A DNA stretch of 64,000 bases from Bryum argenteum (GCA_037043015.1 CM073321.1:29563010-29627009), one strand, 5' to 3'; shown: positions 1-11,600, numbered from the stretch's first letter. The notes: generated from the sequence alone by a model not told the origin. A program made the numbers and translations.

Positions 1-1190
1 TTTGCAACACACACGGCAGCAGGAGGGGAAGAAGAAGGCATGGAAAGGGTGAGGCGGCAGCACCGCAACAGGAAGGAGGACGGCAGCAGGAGTGACCAAT
101 CACAGCACCACTTCGACAGCAGTTCACGATGGGGAGGACCAAAACCTGCGATTTAGGAGGGGGAGGACGATCACACGTTCACAAGGGGGAGGACGGCAGC
201 TCTTGCGATGGAAAGGACGGCAAATTGCTGCTGTGCAGAACTATCTGCAGCTCGCAGTGCAGCTCCACGGCAGCTCTGCGAATGGCGACAGCAGCTCCAC
301 AATTGCTCCACAGCAGCTTTGCGAATGGCTTCACGGCAGCAGAAATGGCGGTAGCAGGAGAGGCGGCAGTAGTAAAGGCTCCTGCGGCGAATCTCTGATG
401 GCGTAAGGCGACAGCATAGGAGGCAAACCCCAGGACCAACCATCCGGAACGTCTGCCCAAAGGCAGCTCGACCGCCCCATTACGGCCCGATGCATGACCG
501 CCCGCCCGAAGTATGTCCGCCCGCTCGAAGCCCGCCCGCCCGCTTGAAGCTTGCCTACCTGCCCCATTCCAGCCCTATTCCCGCCTCCCCCCCCCATCGC
601 CAACCGCACGCCCGCCCTCCCCATTCCCGTGCGGCGGAATCCAATACCACTCGCACACGTGATTCTTGACTGCCCTCCTGCAGACTGCTGCGGAGTCAAA
701 AAAATTTGAAGTTTTGATGTGAAATTGAGTGTTCGAGATGCATACCTTGTGAGTAGTAGCAGGAGTTATCAAGAATGATGTGAGGGGAGGTACTTGAGTT
801 TCTTGAAGTGCCTCCCCTTGTTGCAAAAAACTAGCGCTGCGCCGCAATTGGGTAGTGCAACTTGCACTTTTCTTCTTCGTTGTTGGTGGAGGAGGAGAGA
901 CTCTTGATATATGATCAACAAAGTCTTGAAAACGTGGAGAGCAGCGTGAGTAACCTCGGCTCCTCGCACTATCTCCGGTACACAATCTCTACAAACTATA
1001 CCTCTATCATGATTAAAGAATTGTGTAGTGCCTCCCTTGTTTGAATGTAATGAAGTCTACTAGTTTAGGGTTTCATACTACCCTAAGAAGAAAGTGGGGG
1101 TCTAACGTATTGAAGATATATCTGTCTACAGTGGTAGAGTGTAACCTAAAAATTTTGAGCCACGTCGGCTACAAGTTTCTGTAACTTAAC
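1..1190. other. No gene recognised; GC-rich low complexity then mixed sequence
   Basis: The first 420 bases are rich in GGCAGC/GGAGGACGGC motifs and bases 470-640 in CCCGCCCG motifs, so the overlapping reading frames here are compositional and low in complexity. From about 700 to 1190 the composition becomes ordinary but no frame shows a recognisable protein. Nothing else is supported. Confidence 0.5.
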
Positions 1191-1199
1191 ATCAGAACA

Positions 1200-1310
1200 T
1201 ATAGTTCACAGACATTCATGCATACATCTACTAAGACAGTTTTTTATACATTTTTTTGGACATCTTCGAAGACATTTGTCTAGACATCTTGGTTACAGTA
1301 GAGTTGACGA
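1200..1310. repeat. AGACAT-motif cluster, candidate left subterminal repeat of the CACTA element
   Basis: Short AGACAT/GACATCTT motifs recur several times here, and the same motif in both orientations recurs at 4440-4565 on the far side of the transposase. CACTA (En/Spm) transposons are known to carry many short subterminal repeats that bind an element protein, so the pair plausibly marks the inner ends of this element. I could not place the actual CACTA termini or a 3-bp target duplication. Confidence 0.35.
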
Positions 1311-1593
1311 ATGGTAACAACAACATGTTGTTACTGAAATGTACAATTATTCAGTAAAGGGAAGGTGCACCCCTATAGTCGAGTACTGTGTGAATTTCCG
1401 AGAAGTTACGAAGTATCAAAATATTGACCATTAGATTCTTAGATCAAATTTAAGGGCAAGGCCATATTGACAATTGAGTTTAGTCTTCCCTTTTGAAAAA
1501 TCATGTAAGAAATAATCTCATACTAATTTACTTTTGTTTTTACATCTTTACTTATGTGTTGTGTGTACATGGCATCTTAGTCGTGACTGTTAC

Positions 1594-1929
1594 ATGTACA
1601 TGGCGTTAAACAAAGAAGCATGGTCAGATTTGGAATCCGTGGGAGAGTGTGATCATCCATATGAGCCGTATCCATTTAAAGAGTATGAGGTACAACACGC
1701 GAATTACTTGCAGTGCCTCGTGTTCAAACATCTTGAAAATATGTATTTATTTAAGCGTAGTCTGTTGAACATCGAAGCTTTTATTCCAAATCGTGAATAT
1801 GAGTTTTACTACAGGAACATGTACACTATCTCACGGTTCTATGACGGATGTTATCCGTTTGAGAATTGGGAGGACAACTATGAGCAGTTCCTATATGAGA
1901 GAGTATGTATTGCAATGACAGAGGAATAG
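1594..1929 (+). CDS. Hypothetical aromatic-rich small protein (about 111 aa)
   Basis: An open frame with two close ATGs (1594 and 1600) and a TAG stop at 1927. The product is very rich in Tyr, Phe, Glu and Asn and has no membrane segment or motif I recognise. It lies about 700 bp upstream of the CACTA transposase on the same strand, between the two AGACAT motif clusters, so it may be a second, captured or accessory ORF of that element. The open frame continues upstream of the first ATG to about 1534, so an upstream exon is possible. It could also be chance, but the composition looks protein-like rather than random. Confidence 0.3.
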   Translation: MYMALNKEAWSDLESVGECDHPYEPYPFKEYEVQHANYLQCLVFKHLENMYLFKRSLLNIEAFIPNREYEFYYRNMYTISRFYDGCYPFENWEDNYEQFLYERVCIAMTEE

Positions 1930-2625
1930 TATTTAGGTTCAGCTTACAAGAGTACTATGTGTTATACAATACAATGAATAAAAGTACTAAGAGCTTGTGC
2001 TTATAGATTTCTATGTACGATCAATATGTATGAAGGATGATTATGTCCATTGGCCAATTGAACTTGTATATGTGTGTATGTTAGAAGTTGTTGATACTTG
2101 AGTTGTCCTTATTAGTAGAGAGGTTTTCTTAATATTTGATTGTACAAATGTACATGTACGCGCTTATTGAACGTATGGGGTGTCTTGTAGCATTACCAAA
2201 TGCATAAGTTAAATAGTGTTTATGGTGTACCGGCAGAGCCAACTACATGTAGCGCTAGGGTTCTGATCATTATTTGTGCAGAATGTTTCAGATTTTTAAG
2301 GATAAAAATTTGCTGATGACAGATAAACTGTATTCTTCCAACTCCATTGCCATCGACGGTTGTACAGAACAAGACAATTCATAGTTGTAAGTGATCTACA
2401 CATGCATAGGAGGATATATGTTTGTAGAGATGTCATGAACGATGTCTGTTGAAACGTCTGTGCGTCCGCATGGATATAGTCATCGACATTCAAGAAAGGC
2501 ATGAAGAGATTTGACAATTTTCAATAATGTGAATATAATCCCTGTGGTATTTCATTAAGATGAGAATTGCTCATGTGTTGATTTGATTTTTCTGTTTGGC
2601 AATTTCTATTAGCAAACTTGTTTCA
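1930..2625. other. Gap between small ORF and CACTA transposase, nothing recognised
   Basis: AT-rich sequence with no convincing frame on either strand. It would be internal, non-coding sequence if the CACTA element spans from the left to the right AGACAT cluster. Confidence 0.4.
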
Positions 2626-4431
2626 ATGAGTACTCACCGGATTCGCAATGGCGCAAGAATCCGAATTGATGCTGATGGACGAACTATGCGTCACATACCA
2701 CTTGGTGACCTTATCCTCTAGACAGAGCTACGTGTGGCTACAACAAAGAACATTACATCATACTATTGTCCATGCCGCAATTGTCATGGAGGTCGACGAC
2801 AACAAACTGAGGTAATTCGAGAGCATCACGCGTCTCTTGGCAGGGACCCATATCTTACAAAGTAGATCATAGGAGGCAATCTACCTCACGGATATGCACC
2901 GGACGGTATTTGGGTGGAGGATATTGTAAACGACAACGACGTCGTAGATGATGGTCATGAGCTTCCCGCTGGTGATGTCTACGAAGATGTCCGTGAAGAC
3001 ATTCCAAGTCATGAAGATGTCAGTGAAGACGCGGCTCCACTAGATGAGTTTCACGATGTCCAATACGAGGTCATGGATGCTTTTGATCGTGCTGATGCAC
3101 TCCACATGGATGCAGCAGGGCAACCGATTGTGCTTGAGAACGATGAGTTGGAGAACGATACAGTGGATGCCATGCGGCGCTTGTATGCGGAAGCCACAAC
3201 ACCATTGTACCCGGGATCAAAAACTAGTGTTGTATCAGCTACAATCGTTCTAATGAACATGCGCATTGTCTTTGCAGTGAGCAACAATTTCAGAACTGAA
3301 TTGTTGCGTTACTTTGCTGAAGACTTACTACCGGAGGGCAACAAGTTGTTAAGAAGTCATTATGCTGCTGCGAAGAGCATCCGACAATTGGGGTTGGAGT
3401 ACAACAACATACATGCATGTACTAATGGATGTGTATCGTACAACGATGATCATGCAGAGTTGCAGAGTTGCCCGAAGTGTTTGAAGTTGCGATGGTTGGA
3501 CGGCACGAATTCCATTCTAGCAAAGGTGATACGTCACTTTCCTCTAATTCCACGCCTAAAGCGAATGTGGAGATCGCCTGAAATTGCCAGCATGTTGACG
3601 GGTCATAGTAATCATATCAGTGAAGACGGCATCATGCGATCAGTGGTTGATAGTCCAGCATAAAAGCACATCAACACAGACGCTGTGTTTGACATCTTCG
3701 GACGTGAGGACCGAAACATGCGGTTGGCTTTAGCACTGGACGGAGTGAATCCCTTCAAGTTGAGCAACACGAATTGGTGGACATGGCCAGTGCTGGTATT
3801 GATATACAATTTGGAGCCGTGGTTTGTTACAAAGAAGTTTTTTATTTCATTGTCCATATTGATATCAGGGAAGAAGTCGCCAACTGCAACAAACATTGAT
3901 GTATATCTGCGTCCACTTGTGAACGAGCTACATCAACTTTGGCGAGGTGTACCAGCACAAGATTTTAGCCAACCAGTGGGGTCTCGAGGATTCTTACTAC
4001 GCGGATTGCTCATGTGGACTATTTCAGATTATCCAGCATATGGCCTAATCTCTGGCCTCTCATATAAGGGATATAAAGGTTGTCCATGTTATAGTCCTGA
4101 GACGGATGCTCGTATGGCAAAGACCGAGGATTTGCGTGCGGACCGTACGACAAGGGGTTCGAAGATTATGTATGGTGGAGTACGTTGATATCTCGGTCGT
4201 CAACATCTATATCGGAGATATACTCGGTTTAATGGCAAGCGTGAGACTTGGATGGCGCCTGGAATCGTCTCTGGACTAGACATTAACCTTTACGTTGCGT
4301 GGCGGCAATCGTACCTAGACCTTGGTGGCCGTGAAGGGGCTACAGGTGACCCTGTCCACAGCAGGGGGGTGAAGCGTTTGAGTGTTTTCTTTGAACTACC
4401 GTATTGGCTTGTAGAAATGAGATTTATATGA
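2626..4431 (+). pseudogene. CACTA/En-Spm transposase (TNP2, Transposase_21) remnant
   Basis: A single frame starting with ATG at 2626 reads through to TGA at 4429, interrupted by in-frame stops at 2719 (TAG), 2863 (TAG), 3661 (TAA) and 4186 (TGA) with no frameshift. The middle matches the TNP2 pattern: a YNNIHACTNGCV segment with a following SCPKC pair, then RHFPLIPRLKRMW, NPFKLSN, a YNLEPW segment, the DVYLRPLVNEL stretch, LLMWTISDYPAYG and a terminal FFELPYW. The TAA at 3661 sits where the family has a Trp. TNP2 proteins are far longer, so only the N-terminal and central part of the transposase is present. An acidic region, residues about 100-180, precedes the conserved core. It is a dead copy. 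Confidence 0.88.
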
Positions 4432-4439
4432 TGTTTTTA

Positions 4440-4565
4440 CAGTTGTCTTACACACTATGAAGATGTCTTTGAGAACATGCAAATAATTACAATTTAGATT
4501 TTGGATGTCTTTTTAGACATGGAAAATGTCGTCGTAGACGTTTGTGTAGACATTAATGCAAACAT
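4440..4565. repeat. AGACAT/ATGTCT motif cluster, candidate right subterminal repeat of the CACTA element
   Basis: At least five ATGTCT or AGACAT hexamer-type motifs occur in this stretch, some as imperfect inverted pairs, mirroring the cluster near 1200-1310. Placement immediately after the truncated transposase frame fits an internally deleted CACTA element. Confidence 0.35.
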
Positions 4566-5149
4566 ATAAAATTTACTATCACAAAATGAATTATTTTTGA
4601 CATATTGACCATTCATTCACTACTGAAATTCCAAAAATATTTAAGTCATAATATTTACCAATTTTACAGTGGCAGCCTCCAGAAATTACCAACACAAGCT
4701 CAAAATGTATTAGTAAATTATGAATTATATATTTCAAAATTTGTCAAAATTTTAGATTATGGAAAACTGTTAGAAATAAGTTACCTCAAAAATCACAAAC
4801 TCCTACACTCACACAACCCACTTTAAGTTCTATATAATACGAAATATACGTAACGACGTGCATGTTTTACTATAGTATTGTTTTCGGACCTGCTTTTAGA
4901 AAATAACTTGTAAGAATGTCAATCAAGAGGAATGAGGCTCCCAAACTTTGCATGAATTTACTACACTTGATTACATACATGGGAAAAAATATGACCAAAA
5001 TTTTGTTGGTAACAATCTCCAAAACATGGTTAAGAAGGTCTTAAAAAATGACCTCTACCACATGGAGAATAGAGTTCTCATCCAAATACTACATGTACGT
5101 ACAGTACATTACAACATGCCTATATGTAAATGTATAACTACTTTGCATC
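4566..5149. other. AT-rich gap, no gene recognised
   Basis: Short frames here have random-looking composition (Asn, Lys, Tyr, Ile only) and no motif. A CACTACT string near 4617 could be a CACTA terminus but has no partner that I can place. Confidence 0.35.
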
Positions 5150-6731
5150 CTAGTCCTTATCATCTTGTGTTCCACTTGGCCCTGCTTGGTCTGAGAACCG
5201 CCCTCGCGAATAAGCATCATACAAGCGCTGCTCGTCGTAAATACGATCATTTTCAAGCTTGCGGATGTACTCCGCTTGACTTTGAATTGTTGCCTCTCGT
5301 AGTTGTCTTTCAAACTCTGCATCTTCTTCTTCACGAGTTCGGAATGGTGGCGGGGGAGTGTTGTTACTCCCATATGCATATTGGCCATACCCAGGATATG
5401 GATACTGAGTGATATGCTCTTCACCATCCTTGTTCCGGTGATTCCAACTGGGCTCGTATTCATCTCTTGCTTGACTTGGAGTACGGTACTCGGGATTGGT
5501 AATAGCTCTACCGTACTCGCCGTGATGATCATGCGTATCTTTTGGATACGTTGGTCTAAAGCTATCTGGAACCTCAGGTCTTCTACCGTATTGGTTGTGA
5601 GCATCGTATGATCCACTAGGATACGTTGTGGGGTACCTTTCTCGAATGTTAGGTCCTCTCCCATACTGGCCTCGAAACTCGTATGTGTCCCTTGGATGTG
5701 TTGGGATATGGTACTCTGGACTACTGGTACCTCTACCATATTGGCCGGGAACATCGTAAAATTCCCGAGGATATGTTGGCATATAGCTCTCCGAGCACTC
5801 ATTCCACCGTGATCGCCTCCCGACTCGTATGTATCCCGAGGATATGTTGGCATATATCTTCCTCCAAAGATTCGGACTTGTATCGTGTTGGCCTCCGGAT
5901 TGGTACGTATCCCTTGGATGCTCGCCCTATATGTCTCGGGAGTAGTGGTTCCCGGACCGTATATATTGCTACCGGGATAATACCCACCACTTCCTATGCC
6001 AAAAGATATTGGTGCCATACCCCGTTATTGCTTGCGATTATAATTATCTCATTGTGTGACCCCATATCCCCTCGGAGGTGTATGTTGTTGATGTTCGCTT
6101 GACCCTCGTATCCCCTCGGAGGTGTATCTTGTTGATGTTGTGTTTGACCCTCGTATCCCCTTGGAGGTGTATCTTGAGAAATTCGTGTTTGACCTCCATA
6201 TCTCCTTGGAGGTGTACTTTCTTCATCTTGAACTTCCGACATCTCCGTATATGTCCGATTCGACCAAAGGGGCATACAATCACTGGGTCCAAGCCAACTA
6301 GTTGGTATGAAATCATTGCTCCGATCCAATTCGGCAACATTCAAACTTGTTACGGTGCTCCAATTCACGTTCTTATGTAGAACGATTTCTGCCCAAACCA
6401 TAGCCATGTTGGAATATAACATGATTTCCGGCCTAGTATTCCGTACTCCAACGGCAATGGTTACTTCATGATATCGAAGCGTGAAATGTTGACTTGTGCA
6501 ACTGCTGGCTAGACCTTCGCGTCGTGGCCCCGATATAATCGCTTGATTTCTTGGCCATAACTTCATGAGGTGTTTCATCTTCACATATCGCTTGCACATG
6601 GTGCAATTCCAAATTCTCGCCGGTTCATCTTTCCATCCATCTTCGGCAACACAATTTGGATCATCAGTTGCTTCCCAATCCATCTCCAGGGCCTTGCCCT
6701 TGGGTGCACTAGTACGTCGTTCCCTCGGCAT
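5150..6731 (-). pseudogene. Gene A: unrecognised N-terminal domain plus tandem repeats, frameshifted
   Basis: Start ATG at 6731 (reading left). Residues about 14-130 form a domain I cannot name (MDWE..., a CTMCKRYVKM segment, KLWPR, then MVWAEIVLHKNVNWST) that clearly matches the N-terminus of gene B at 13.3 kb. A run of 15-aa units of the type TPPRGYEGQT follows; the last unit is 43 rather than 45 bp and throws the frame out near 6090. After further shifts the frame 5782-5150 continues with Tyr/Pro/Arg/Gly repeats of about 27 aa (PTYPRDTYE..GQYGRG) and ends in a charged, probably coiled-coil tail and a stop. It sits behind a TATA-like box at 6871 and a GC array, the same arrangement as gene B and the hAT gene. 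Function unknown; an accessory protein of a DNA transposon is my inference. Confidence 0.55.
6058..6235 (-). repeat. Four 45-bp coding tandem repeats in gene A
   Basis: Units begin at 6058, 6101, 6146 and 6191; spacing is 43, 45 and 45 bp. Each encodes a TPPRGYEGQT-type peptide. The 43-bp unit at the downstream end is a 2-bp deletion that breaks the frame, which suggests repeat slippage caused the disruption. Confidence 0.8.
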
Positions 6732-6870
6732 ATTGTTCAGCCACAAGAAAAAAAACTGCAAAAAAAGGTGTCAGTTATCAAGAGGGGACTCCGAGGAGCG
6801 CAATCGACATGGAAAACCACAGCGACCAGGGCGCACACCAGAGTGAAGAGAAATGAGCCCTCGGTCGGCT

Positions 6871-6878
6871 ATTTATGC
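6871..6878 (-). promoter_or_regulatory. TATA-like box of gene A
   Basis: CATAAATA on the minus strand, about 140 bp upstream of the gene A start and directly at the edge of the GC array. The same order (GC array, TATA box, ORF) occurs in front of gene B and of the hAT transposase. Confidence 0.45.
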
Positions 6879-6884
6879 CGATCG

Positions 6885-7198
6885 GGGCCGGTCGGCATTC
6901 GTCCGTTCGCCTTGGCCGTCCGATCTCGGTCGGCAGCGGTCGATTCCGCCATCGGTCAGCCTGAATCGGTCGGCCAATCCGATGCCCGCAATGGCGACCG
7001 ATCCAGGCCGCCCGATCGGCCGACAGATCCGTCGCGGCCGTCGGATCCGGCCGGTCCATCGCGGCCGACCGATTCACTGCGGCCGACGGAGCCGACGGCG
7101 GCCGTCCGACGGGGTCGCGAGGGCGGTCGCTGGCCGTCCGATGCGGTCGCCGGCCTCCAAGGCGGTCGGCCGTCCCCCCGCCCGGTCGGCAGGTCTTG
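6885..7198. repeat. GGTCGG/CGGCCG-rich GC array 1
   Basis: About 310 bp of very GC-rich sequence made of irregularly spaced CGGTCGG, CGGCCGxCCGA and GATCGGxCGG motifs in both orientations. Sharp edges against AT-rich flanks (a T-rich run starts at 7199) mark it as a discrete module. The long frames across it on both strands are compositional. It lies immediately upstream of gene A. Confidence 0.7.
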
Positions 7199-8646
7199 TT
7201 TGTTTGTTTTTTTTTAATTTTTTATTTTTATTTTTTATTTTTTTTTATTTTTTTTGAGACAAATGGTGGATTTCCATTGCAAGAAAGAAAATGAACACCG
7301 ATGCAGAACCAGGTCTTGTTTTTTGATTTTTTCAAACATGGGGCATGCTTTCCCATGGCCCACGAAGAAAGGAATTTTTTTTTAATAGTTTAGGTCTTGG
7401 ATTATTTTGCAATGATGTTCTATCTTGGGTAAATTACAATAATACATGGTTTTTCAGTAGAAGTTTCTCATTCATCCATCGTTGGATTTCAATTTTGTTA
7501 GTTCGGTTGTATTTGAATTTGGAACTTGTTTTTCTACCGGAAACCTTACTTCCATCGAAGATGCGACAAAGATATGCCATTCACTTTTGAGCAAAGGACC
7601 TACTTTTCAATCCACGCCAATACCTATAATAATTGCATTCTCACTTCAAGGTGAATATGATGAAATTTTATGATCTTTGTTGAGTAATAATATGTTATGA
7701 TCTCGCAATCTATGGGGTTTCATGAGTCCAAATTTCCTCCACATGACCTAAACCAAGTCTTCTACAATGTCGTATCGTTGAGATCTAGATTGCTAACCTT
7801 CATTTTCATCTCTCGCACTTTGCAAAACGTGTGTTTCTAGGTTCTAGAGTCTACACCCCCCTTGGGCATTTGAGGTTAAGGGTTACAAACTTACAATGAA
7901 CATGTATTAGCAAAAAAATATATTTTATCATGAACTATAATAGAAGGCTATTGGCATTCATGAAAATATGCGTAGGTATAAAACATATAACATATAAATT
8001 CCATTATACATACATGCATCCCAAATTTAGAACCAGGGATGATAGAATCTAGTGTATCCTAATTTGTGTCTTCCATGTGAACAGTAGTTTTAAAATATTA
8101 TATTTCTATAAGACTCTTATGGATATAAATTAACTTATGTAGAGGTAATGTTTAAGCATAGAGAATGCATATAAATAATATAAAATGCGTTTGATCATTA
8201 CTCCTAACTCCTACATTATAATGAATCTTTCTCACATTCATGCTTTGTATTTTTTTGGCTTCCTGTATGAATTATATGTACTTATTGGATTTCATTCTAG
8301 CATTTCGTATTCTTACAATAGTATTGAGTTCAAACGTTCATTATATGTATACTGAGAATATTAAACTCTACAACCTACATACTATATTTAGAAAAAAATT
8401 TAATTCTGAAAGCAAAATTTCATCATTTACTTTCATCATATACTCTTTAATTTTATTATCATATATGTTTCTTTCAAATTCGTTCAGTCTAACCCACTTG
8501 AATTTTATGTAAATGGACGTGGTTTTATTTATACCGTATATAATAATTACTCATATTTTCTAATATCATTCTTATTCACATTATAATCAGAATACTTATA
8601 GGAACAAAATGACTTATAGGAACAAAATAAGTTTTTTTTTTTTGCA

Positions 8647-8736
8647 ATAGGATCTAAGATTATATACTCTCCAAACGTAGTGCCTATTTTTAACCAAATG
8701 ACGCATTTCCAAATTAAGGGTCCTATATTAAAATGA
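8647..8736 (+). repeat. 90-bp direct repeat, copy 1
   Basis: Starts ATAGGATCTAAGATTATA and ends TCCTATATTAAAATGA; matches 9443-9532 along its whole length with a modest number of substitutions and no net length change. Both copies are preceded by unrelated sequence. Confidence 0.8.
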
Positions 8737-8785
8737 AGATGCACAATTTACATTCTCAACCATGTAATATTGTAAAAGAGTTATA

Positions 8786-9203
8786 GAGCATGTGTGACCA
8801 TTTAGTTTCATAACTTTGGTATTACCGTGTTAGGCCTTAGATTGACCACATTTAGACATAAGAATACTCTTAACTTAAAAAACATTGTGCTTAAACAACT
8901 CATTCTATTATTGGCTATTTTTGTTTGACACCCTTGAACTAAGCTAGGAGTATATTTATATTGTAGTACATATCATTGTACTTAATTTGCACATATTCTT
9001 TTTACATAATTATTAGTAGCATTTTTATTATTGTATTTATTTGAATAATTATTTATTTACCTCTTACAAAGGTAATAGAAACACGATTCTATTGTTTTCT
9101 ATTTCGCGATCACAAATAAAGAGAAGTAAAAAGGGAGACAAATAAATTTTTGAAAATATCCCACTCTATAAGTTTTTAACATATGGCATCAACTTATAAA
9201 GAT
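8786..9203 (+). repeat. Diverged long direct repeat, copy 1
   Basis: Blocks beginning GAGCATGTGTGA, then the stretch around 9042-9203 (TTATTTATTTACCTCTTAC to CATCAACTTATAAAG), recur in the same order at 10657-10976. The second copy is about 100 bp shorter through internal deletion. Non-coding; probably an old AT-rich element. Confidence 0.7.
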
Positions 9204-9442
9204 TGGTGTTGGAAATCTTTGGAAACTCAATTGTGTGTGGAATGAAAATATGGATTCGTGTATGTATGGTGTAGTATTGAATTATATTTTTAATCGATTA
9301 CAATGCCACTTTTCTCCATCGCATTGTTATTATTTGCAAAATAATCTAGTTTTTATTTATTTTTGTTTGAAGATGTTATTGACATGGAATAAATCACGAG
9401 TTTATTGCAAGGAATATATTGGTAGTATTTTCAACATTCAAC

Positions 9443-9532
9443 ATAGGATCTAAGATTATAGACTCCCCAAACTTAATGCCCATTTTTTACCAAATGTCGC
9501 ATTCCCAAAATAAGGGTCCTATATTAAAATGA
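9443..9532 (+). repeat. 90-bp direct repeat, copy 2
   Basis: Second copy of the segment at 8647-8736. It runs straight into the CCCTAAA-type run that starts at about 9534. Confidence 0.8.
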
Positions 9533-9533
9533 G

Positions 9534-9570
9534 AACCCTAAACCCTAAACCTTAAACCACTGAACCCTAT
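9534..9570. repeat. Short interstitial telomere-like run (CCCTAAA type)
   Basis: Two good CCCTAAA units and further degenerate ones (CCTTAAA, CACTGAACCCT). This heptamer is the common plant and charophyte telomere unit. Too short to be a chromosome end; short telo-boxes also occur in plant promoters. Confidence 0.6.
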
Positions 9571-9765
9571 CCGTGAATAAAGAATATATAGCATTTCACA
9601 AATCAACATAGGATTCCTTTTTTCATTGTGTAATAATCACTGAGAATCTAATAACAGAAATCTGAGAGGGATTAAAATATAAAAAGGATCCTATGAAATT
9701 TTGAAAGATTTCAGTAACACATTGGAAACTAAGAATAAAAAAAAAAGAAAAAAAAAAACCCCAAG

Positions 9766-9975
9766 CGGCCGGCTCGATGGCAATGTACGATCGGTCAATC
9801 TGGGCCGCTCGTGCCCGGCCGACCGATCGGAGAGACCGCATGACCGGCCTACCGACCGACCAGGCGACCGGGGACCGGCCGAGCGACCGGGGACCGGCTT
9901 GGAGACCGACCGGGCGGCCTGCGGTCGGCCTGGCGACCGACCGGTCGACTATCCGTCGGTCGGCCCACGTACCTC
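9766..9975. repeat. GC array 2 (CCGACCG/GGTCGG type), no gene attached
   Basis: About 210 bp of the same motif vocabulary as array 1 (CGACCGACC, GACCGGCC, GGGGACCGGC), preceded by an A-rich run as array 1 is on its own upstream side. A CTATATTTAG TATA-like sequence follows at 10067, but no recognisable ORF lies downstream, so this may be the orphan promoter end of a deleted element. Confidence 0.65.
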
Positions 9976-10656
9976 CCTCCCCCTCCTCTTCTTGCCTCTC
10001 TCCAGAAGGCCAAAACTCCCCGTGTCCTCAACTTCACTCACTTCCCTGCATTGCATATTTGCATTTCTATATTTAGCGTCTCGCGTCCACGTGGCGTCTA
10101 AATCAGGGTAGGGAATGTTCTGACAAGGGAATGTCGGGAAGATCTCTTTTTCAGAAACAAGAATGTTTTATGACAAAGATACTCTAGGCTCTAAATAATT
10201 CTATAGTAAGGGACTCTTTACAAGAGGAGTCAAGGCCAACATATCTCCCATGCCAATTCCCCCATTTGTGAAGGTGTTGGGAGTTGGTGCCCATTTCTAG
10301 AAGGAAAACGAAGGTTATGGGGCCAATTCTTATTATTAGCTAGAGTCCATGTTTTTGATTTGTTCTCATTGATTTTATTTCTTAAAAATCTTCTTTCTTA
10401 AGTTGAATCAAGAAAACGCTTTTAGGCCATGAATTGACATTCATTTCTTGAATGTCCCAACTTTTGTCAAAAATTGATCCATTCTCACAAGGAGATGTTC
10501 TCATGTATTGGCCCCATTAATGGCTTGGCCCCTATTGTGCACTTTGAGGTGGCCCTAAATCCTCTCATATCACGTTCGGGACTTTTTAGCTATTCCTTGA
10601 TGAGAGTATACTTATGTCTAACATTGGAGAGATCTAAGTATATATTAAATGTAGGT

Positions 10657-10976
10657 GAGCATGTGTGAGTATTTTGTTTTCATAACTTTGGTATTATCGT
10701 ATTAGTCGATATTTAAACTTCCTATTTAGCCCTTAAGTTGTCCACATTTTATGGTCTATATTATTTGATGTGCATTTAGAAATAACTCCATCGTTGTGTA
10801 TTTATTTGAGTAATTATTTATTTTCCTCTTGTAAAGGTAATAGAAATACAGTTCTATTGTTTTCTATTTTGTGATCATAAATTAAGAGAAGTAAAAAGCG
10901 TTACAAATAAATGTATAAAAATATCGCACCCTATAAATTTTTAACATGTGGCAATAATGGCATCAACTTATAAAGT
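10657..10976 (+). repeat. Diverged long direct repeat, copy 2
   Basis: Counterpart of 8786-9203, with the same order of blocks and an internal deletion. A few bases before it, GATCTAAGTATATATTAAATG resembles part of the 90-bp repeat, so the original duplicated unit probably included both repeats. Confidence 0.7.
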
Positions 10977-11365
10977 TATAATCATATTTGATCTTATATA
11001 CGTATAGTACTTCTATATTATGTTAAAAGAAGTTGATTATTCTTATATTAGAAACTTCGATTGATTGATTAGGGAATAGAATGTTTTGAATAGCCCTCGC
11101 TTTTTCATTTAGAGTATATTGTGGATAAAATCACTTGTGCATAGGATTTAAGGTTTATGGTCTAGGATTTATTAATTTTCCCTGGCTAAGATTTTTATTT
11201 TTCCATATCCAATACATTATTTTACAAACCTTTGTAGGCTAATTCCTTTATTATATATTGGACATGTTATAGTCTCATCCCGGATGTTGGTTCTGAACTC
11301 GGGTCCCCTCTGAAATGAAAAGAATTAAATAAATAATATATATACACTATATGGTAAAGATAGAG

Positions 11366-11600
11366 CGGATTTGGCTAAAAACATATTTAGAGGTAAAGTC
11401 ACTCTACATAAATAGCGGTTTTTGCTAAAAACATATTTAGAGGTAAAGTCACTCTACATAAATAGCGGTTTTTGCTAAAAACATAGTTAGAGGTAAAGTC
11501 ACTCTACATTAATAGCGATTTAAGGCTAAAAATTTATTTAGAGGTAAACTAGTTCTATATAAATAGTGGTTCTCTTTAAATACATATTTAGAGGTAAAGC
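11366..11600 (+). repeat. Tandem array, 50-bp unit, about 4.6 copies
   Basis: Units begin CTAAAAACATATTTAGAGG at 11375, 11425, 11475 and 11526, then a diverged one near 11575. The first three are almost identical and the last two decay, as expected of an array growing from one side. Non-coding, AT-rich. Confidence 0.85.

Larger units (their letters stand above)
7199..9765. other. AT-rich gene-poor block with duplicated segments
   Basis: No coding frame is supported. It opens with a T-rich run (7199-7260), and holds the 90-bp duplicated segment (8647 and 9443), the first copy of a longer duplication (8786-9203) and a telomere-like run (9534). It ends in an A-rich run just before GC array 2. 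Confidence 0.5.

Noticed and set aside
92-699. Overlapping small ORFs at the window start
   Set aside because: Low-complexity GGCAGC and CCCGCC composition on both strands with no protein-like signal.
9701-10111. Arg/Pro/Asp-rich ORFs across the GC arrays (also 6778-7257, 12772-13144, 19960-20403)
   Set aside because: Composition-driven frames on both strands of GGTCGG arrays; no start context, no motif.
11366-11600. CRISPR-like array
   Set aside because: Units are contiguous tandem repeats without unique spacers, in eukaryotic DNA.
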